Positions 8,535 through 10,755 of a stretch of DNA of 10,755 bases are shown in pieces (position 1 is the first letter of the stretch; every line of letters starts with the position of its first letter). The position numbers and the translations under genes are program-made. The DNA lies in the NCBI GenBank assembly GCA_937892025.1, contig CALAVA010000329.1, positions 1 through 10,755 of the forward strand. The letters run 5' to 3'. Below the pieces are notes generated by a model that was given only the letters and a program-made list of their open reading frames with translations, searched no databases and was not told the origin of the DNA. Origin of the DNA: an uncultured Bacteroidales bacterium. Its GTDB lineage: Bacteria; Bacteroidota; Bacteroidia; Bacteroidales; WCHB1-69.

Positions 8535-9680
8535 ATGAAGAATATATACAGAACAATATTAGTAGTATCGTTGATAGTAGTAGGAATAATATTTCCGAAC
8601 AACGTATATTCAGGCAACAAAGATCGTTCGGGACAAGCAGCGGCTTCCTATTTGTTGATAAATCCATGGGCAGGTGTCAGTGGTTGGGGTGGAGTAGGTA
8701 TCTCTTCAACCAAAGGGATACAAAGTACATTTACCAACGTGGCAGGTTTGGCTTTTACAAGAAAAACAGAATTGGCATATAGTAATTCATTGTTATATAC
8801 GGGTTCTGGGGTAATGGTAAATGGATTGGGAATTGCTCAGAATTTGCGTAGAAAAGAAGGAAAAGAGCCAGGTGTTTTGGCGGTTACAGCAATGATAATG
8901 TCTTTTGGTGAAAATGAAATAACTACAGTAGAGCAACCAGAAGGCGGTTTGGGTTATTTCCGTCATTCTTGTTTTACTTTGGCTTTGTCTTATGCTCGTT
9001 CTTTTTCAGATGCCGTACATGCTGGTGCCACCATTAAAATTTTGAATGAATCGGTAGCAAATGCCTCTGCAACAGGCTTTACAATTGATGCAGGTGTGCA
9101 ATATATTGCTGGCTATAACAACCAATTTCAGATAGGTGTTACGATGAAAAATATTGGCTTGCCGATGGCTTACAAAGGTAGTGGTATGTCGTGGAGAGGT
9201 GTTTTGGACAAAGACAAACATTCTATCTTACATTCATTAATGGTAGCGTCAGAATCTGCAGAAATGCCTGCATTGCTCTCTTTAGGTATTTCTTATGATT
9301 TCTTGTTCCAAAGCAAATTAACGAAAGATGACCCTGAAAATTATGGTCCAAGAGGTCAGAGAGAAATTGATAGAAACAAGGCTCATAGATTGACGTTGGC
9401 CGGTGCTTTTACAGCAAATGCTTATACAAGAGACCAATTTTTGTTGGGCGTAGAATATAGCATGATGAATTATTTTCAAGTAAGAGTTGGTTATACCTTT
9501 GAAAGTGGTATGTTTAGTGGCAATTCTACAACCATCTATGTTGGTCCTACAGCAGGCACCTCTGTATTGATACCTTTGAGTAAGGCTAATTTTGAACGTC
9601 GTTTGGCTATAGATTATGCTTATCGCTTTACTAATGAAACCAAAGGATGTCATGTAATTGGGGCAAGATTGATTTTGTAA
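8535..9680 (+). CDS. PorV/PorQ-family outer-membrane barrel protein
   Basis: This 381-aa protein is predicted to be an outer-membrane beta-barrel of the FadL-like PorV/PorQ family. In the T9SS, PorV binds the C-terminal domain of exported substrates and shuttles them to the surface attachment machinery, while PorQ belongs to the attachment complex. A signal peptide spans residues 1-26 (likely VYS|GN). The N-terminal family signature is visible: GQAAASYLLINPWAGVSGWGG at about 33-53, then FTNVAGLAF at 66-74, where relatives usually have NPAGL. Further family-like stretches are LALSYARSFSD, GATIKIL, GVTMKNIGLPM and the barrel strands to the end. A GTG at 8532 immediately precedes the ATG at 8535. 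I chose the ATG because AAAGGA (8522-8527 region) sits at suitable spacing and the signal peptide starts there. It lies 39 bases after the T9SS cargo gene, suggesting an operon and a dedicated partner. PorV versus PorQ cannot be decided by eye. Confidence 0.82.
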   Translation: MKNIYRTILVVSLIVVGIIFPNNVYSGNKDRSGQAAASYLLINPWAGVSGWGGVGISSTKGIQSTFTNVAGLAFTRKTELAYSNSLLYTGSGVMVNGLGIAQNLRRKEGKEPGVLAVTAMIMSFGENEITTVEQPEGGLGYFRHSCFTLALSYARSFSDAVHAGATIKILNESVANASATGFTIDAGVQYIAGYNNQFQIGVTMKNIGLPMAYKGSGMSWRGVLDKDKHSILHSLMVASESAEMPALLSLGISYDFLFQSKLTKDDPENYGPRGQREIDRNKAHRLTLAGAFTANAYTRDQFLLGVEYSMMNYFQVRVGYTFESGMFSGNSTTIYVGPTAGTSVLIPLSKANFERRLAIDYAYRFTNETKGCHVIGARLIL

Positions 9681-9701
9681 AAAAAAGGATTTTTAAATTT
9701 T
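9674..9701 (+). promoter_or_regulatory. Speculative greA promoter at the end of the PorV-like gene
   Basis: TTTG at 9674-9677 and TAAATTTT at 9694-9701 (one mismatch to TAnnTTTG) are 16 bases apart, slightly short for a sigma-ABfr promoter. Only 23 bases separate the downstream terminator T-run from the greA ATG, so a greA promoter must lie around or upstream of the hairpin. This pair is the best candidate seen, but AT-rich sequence gives such matches often. Confidence 0.15.
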
Positions 9702-9715
9702 AGTTTAACATTTAT

Positions 9716-9754
9716 GTAGAGTCGTTCTTTTTAAGAACGTCTCTACGCTTTTTT
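9716..9754 (+). terminator. Rho-independent terminator after the PorV-like gene
   Basis: GTAGAGTCGTTCTT (9716-9729) pairs with AAGAACGTCTCTAC (9733-9746), giving a 14-base-pair stem with a single T-T mismatch and a TTT loop. GC and then six Ts (9749-9754) follow. The position, 35 bases after the stop of the third operon gene, fits a terminator of the receptor, cargo and PorV-like unit. The outer arm GTAGAG/CTCTAC also looks like a dispersed palindromic repeat, so the element may be a repeat that acts as a terminator. It lies 23 bases before greA and could sit in the greA leader. Confidence 0.8.
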
Positions 9755-9777
9755 ACTTTTTTGAAAAATACAATAAA

Positions 9778-10254
9778 ATGGGAGAAGTTAAATATTACAC
9801 AGAAGAAGGATTGGCAGCCTTGAAGGCAGAACTGAATCACATGATGACAGTTGAAAGGCAACGCATTTCTCAACAGATTGCAGAAGCCCGAGATAAAGGT
9901 GATTTAAGTGAAAATGCTGAATATGAAGCAGCCAAAGAACAACAAGGCTTGTTGGAAATGAAAATTTCAAAAATGCAAGACCTTATTTATAATGCAAGGA
10001 TAATTGATGAGGCTAAAATGGATACCTCAAAAGTATTGTTGTTTTCAAAGGTGAAAGTAAAAAACCTAAAAACCAATATGCAATTAACTTATACTATTGT
10101 TCCAGAAACAGAAACAGATATTAAAACAATGAAAATATCTGTTACTTCACCTATCGCTAAAGGCTTGTTGGGAAAATCAGTTGGAGAACAAGTAGAAATA
10201 TCCATTCCTGCCGGCAAATTGAATGTTGAAATATTGGAAATAACACGTGTTTAA
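9778..10254 (+). CDS. greA: Transcription elongation factor GreA
   Basis: GreA enters the secondary channel of RNA polymerase and stimulates cleavage of the transcript 3' end, rescuing backtracked complexes. The 158-aa length is standard. Residues 1-75 form the antiparallel coiled coil, beginning YYTEEGLAALKAEL. The conserved tip GDLSENAEYEAAKEQQ at 41-56 includes D42 and E45, which correspond to the acidic residues that coordinate the catalytic metal. Residues about 85-158 form the FKBP-like C-terminal domain, with the family motif SPIAKGLLGKSVGEQVEI at 124-141. No clear Shine-Dalgarno sequence precedes the ATG, which is common in Bacteroidota. A HIT-family gene follows after 12 bases, so the two are probably co-transcribed. 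The protein appears complete, with no unusual residues. Confidence 0.97.
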   Translation: MGEVKYYTEEGLAALKAELNHMMTVERQRISQQIAEARDKGDLSENAEYEAAKEQQGLLEMKISKMQDLIYNARIIDEAKMDTSKVLLFSKVKVKNLKTNMQLTYTIVPETETDIKTMKISVTSPIAKGLLGKSVGEQVEISIPAGKLNVEILEITRV

Positions 10255-10266
10255 ACTCAAAACAAG

Positions 10267-10665
10267 ATGGAAGATACAATTTTTTCAAAAATAATAAAAG
10301 GTGAAATTCCTTGCTATAAAGTAGCAGAAGATGACCATTTTTTTGCTTTTTTGGACATCAATCCATTAGCAGAAGGGCATACTCTTGTGGTTCCTAAAAA
10401 AGTAACAGACTATATTTTTGATATAGATGACGAAGAATTGGGGGCTATGATAGTGTTTGCCAAAAAAGTGGCAAGAGCAATAAAATGCAATTTTCCTTGT
10501 CAAAAGGTCGGTATGACTGTCATTGGACTGGAAGTTCCTCATGCACACATACATCTTGTTCCCATCAATGATATATATGACATTGATTTTAGAAGGGAAA
10601 AATTGCAGTTATCAAAGGAGCGGTTTCAAGATATTGCTCAAAAAATTGCTCATTCGATAGAATAG
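10267..10665 (+). CDS. HIT-family (HinT-like) nucleotide hydrolase/transferase
   Basis: This is a 132-aa cytoplasmic histidine-triad protein. Relatives of the Hint branch hydrolyse nucleoside phosphoramidates or adenylated intermediates; the physiological substrate here is unknown. It begins TIFSKIIKGEIPCYKVAED, the typical bacterial HinT start, followed by AFLDINPLAEGHTLVVPK (27-44). The histidine triad is HAHIHLV at 92-98; by analogy with Hint1 the middle histidine, H94, would be the nucleophile. The preceding GLEVPH matches my recollection of Bacteroidota HIT proteins. The zinc-binding cysteine pairs of some HIT proteins are not seen. It lies 12 bases after greA, probably in the same transcript; the functional link, if any, is unclear. 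The reading frame is complete. Confidence 0.94.
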   Translation: MEDTIFSKIIKGEIPCYKVAEDDHFFAFLDINPLAEGHTLVVPKKVTDYIFDIDDEELGAMIVFAKKVARAIKCNFPCQKVGMTVIGLEVPHAHIHLVPINDIYDIDFRREKLQLSKERFQDIAQKIAHSIE

Positions 10666-10679
10666 AGGTGTTTTTTTTT
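10652..10679 (+). terminator. Weak possible terminator after the HIT gene
   Basis: Nine Ts at 10671-10679 follow the HIT stop codon closely. The only hairpin just upstream is ATTC-GATA-GAAT (10652-10663), a four-base-pair stem overlapping the end of the gene. That is too weak for a confident intrinsic terminator, but the T-run at the end of the transcription unit is suggestive. Confidence 0.25.
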
Positions 10680-10755
10680 ACAAAAGAAAACAAAAAAAGC
10701 GACGTAATGGACAAAAATTAGGCTGAAATCTTTGTAACGTATGTAATAATAAGCA

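Noticed and set aside
9318..9653. Open frame of 111 codons on the - strand over the PorV-like gene
   Set aside because: Fully antisense to a recognised barrel gene, with no motif and no plausible start region.

Overview
The window looks like chromosomal DNA from a member of the Bacteroidota. It is AT-rich, Shine-Dalgarno sequences are weak or absent, and it carries three hallmarks of that phylum: a TonB-dependent receptor with a carboxypeptidase-regulatory-like N-terminal domain, a very large secreted protein with a type IX secretion system (T9SS) C-terminal sorting domain, and a PorV/PorQ-family outer-membrane barrel. I cannot assign an order or genus from the sequence alone. All five genes are on the + strand and appear intact.

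Layout: 1-169 is an AT-rich leader holding a possible, weak promoter. 170-3964 encodes the TonB-dependent receptor (1264 aa). After 46 bases, 4011-8495 encodes a 1494-aa secreted protein with a conserved N-terminal module, calcium-loop-like motifs, a probable fibronectin-III-like part and a T9SS-type sorting domain. After 39 bases, 8535-9680 encodes a 381-aa PorV-like barrel. A strong hairpin followed by a T-run (9716-9754) ends this unit. 9778-10254 is greA and 10267-10665 is a HIT-family nucleotide hydrolase/transferase, 12 bases apart and probably co-transcribed. The last 90 bases are intergenic.

How the genes may work together (inference): the first three genes form a probable operon of cell-surface proteins. 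Known T9SS biology has PorV binding the C-terminal domain of substrates after outer-membrane translocation and carrying them to the attachment complex. A PorV paralogue directly behind a single giant cargo gene suggests a dedicated cargo and shuttle pair. The receptor may import, or signal the presence of, something the surface protein binds. No SusD-like lipoprotein, enzyme, sigma or anti-sigma gene is visible, so the ligand is unknown. greA and the HIT gene are housekeeping genes and are probably unrelated to the surface module.

The most interesting points are the receptor, cargo and PorV-like cassette with its uncharacterised giant protein, and the palindromic GTAGAG...CTCTAC hairpin squeezed between the cassette and greA. 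I saw no tRNA, rRNA, CRISPR, transposase or phage feature.
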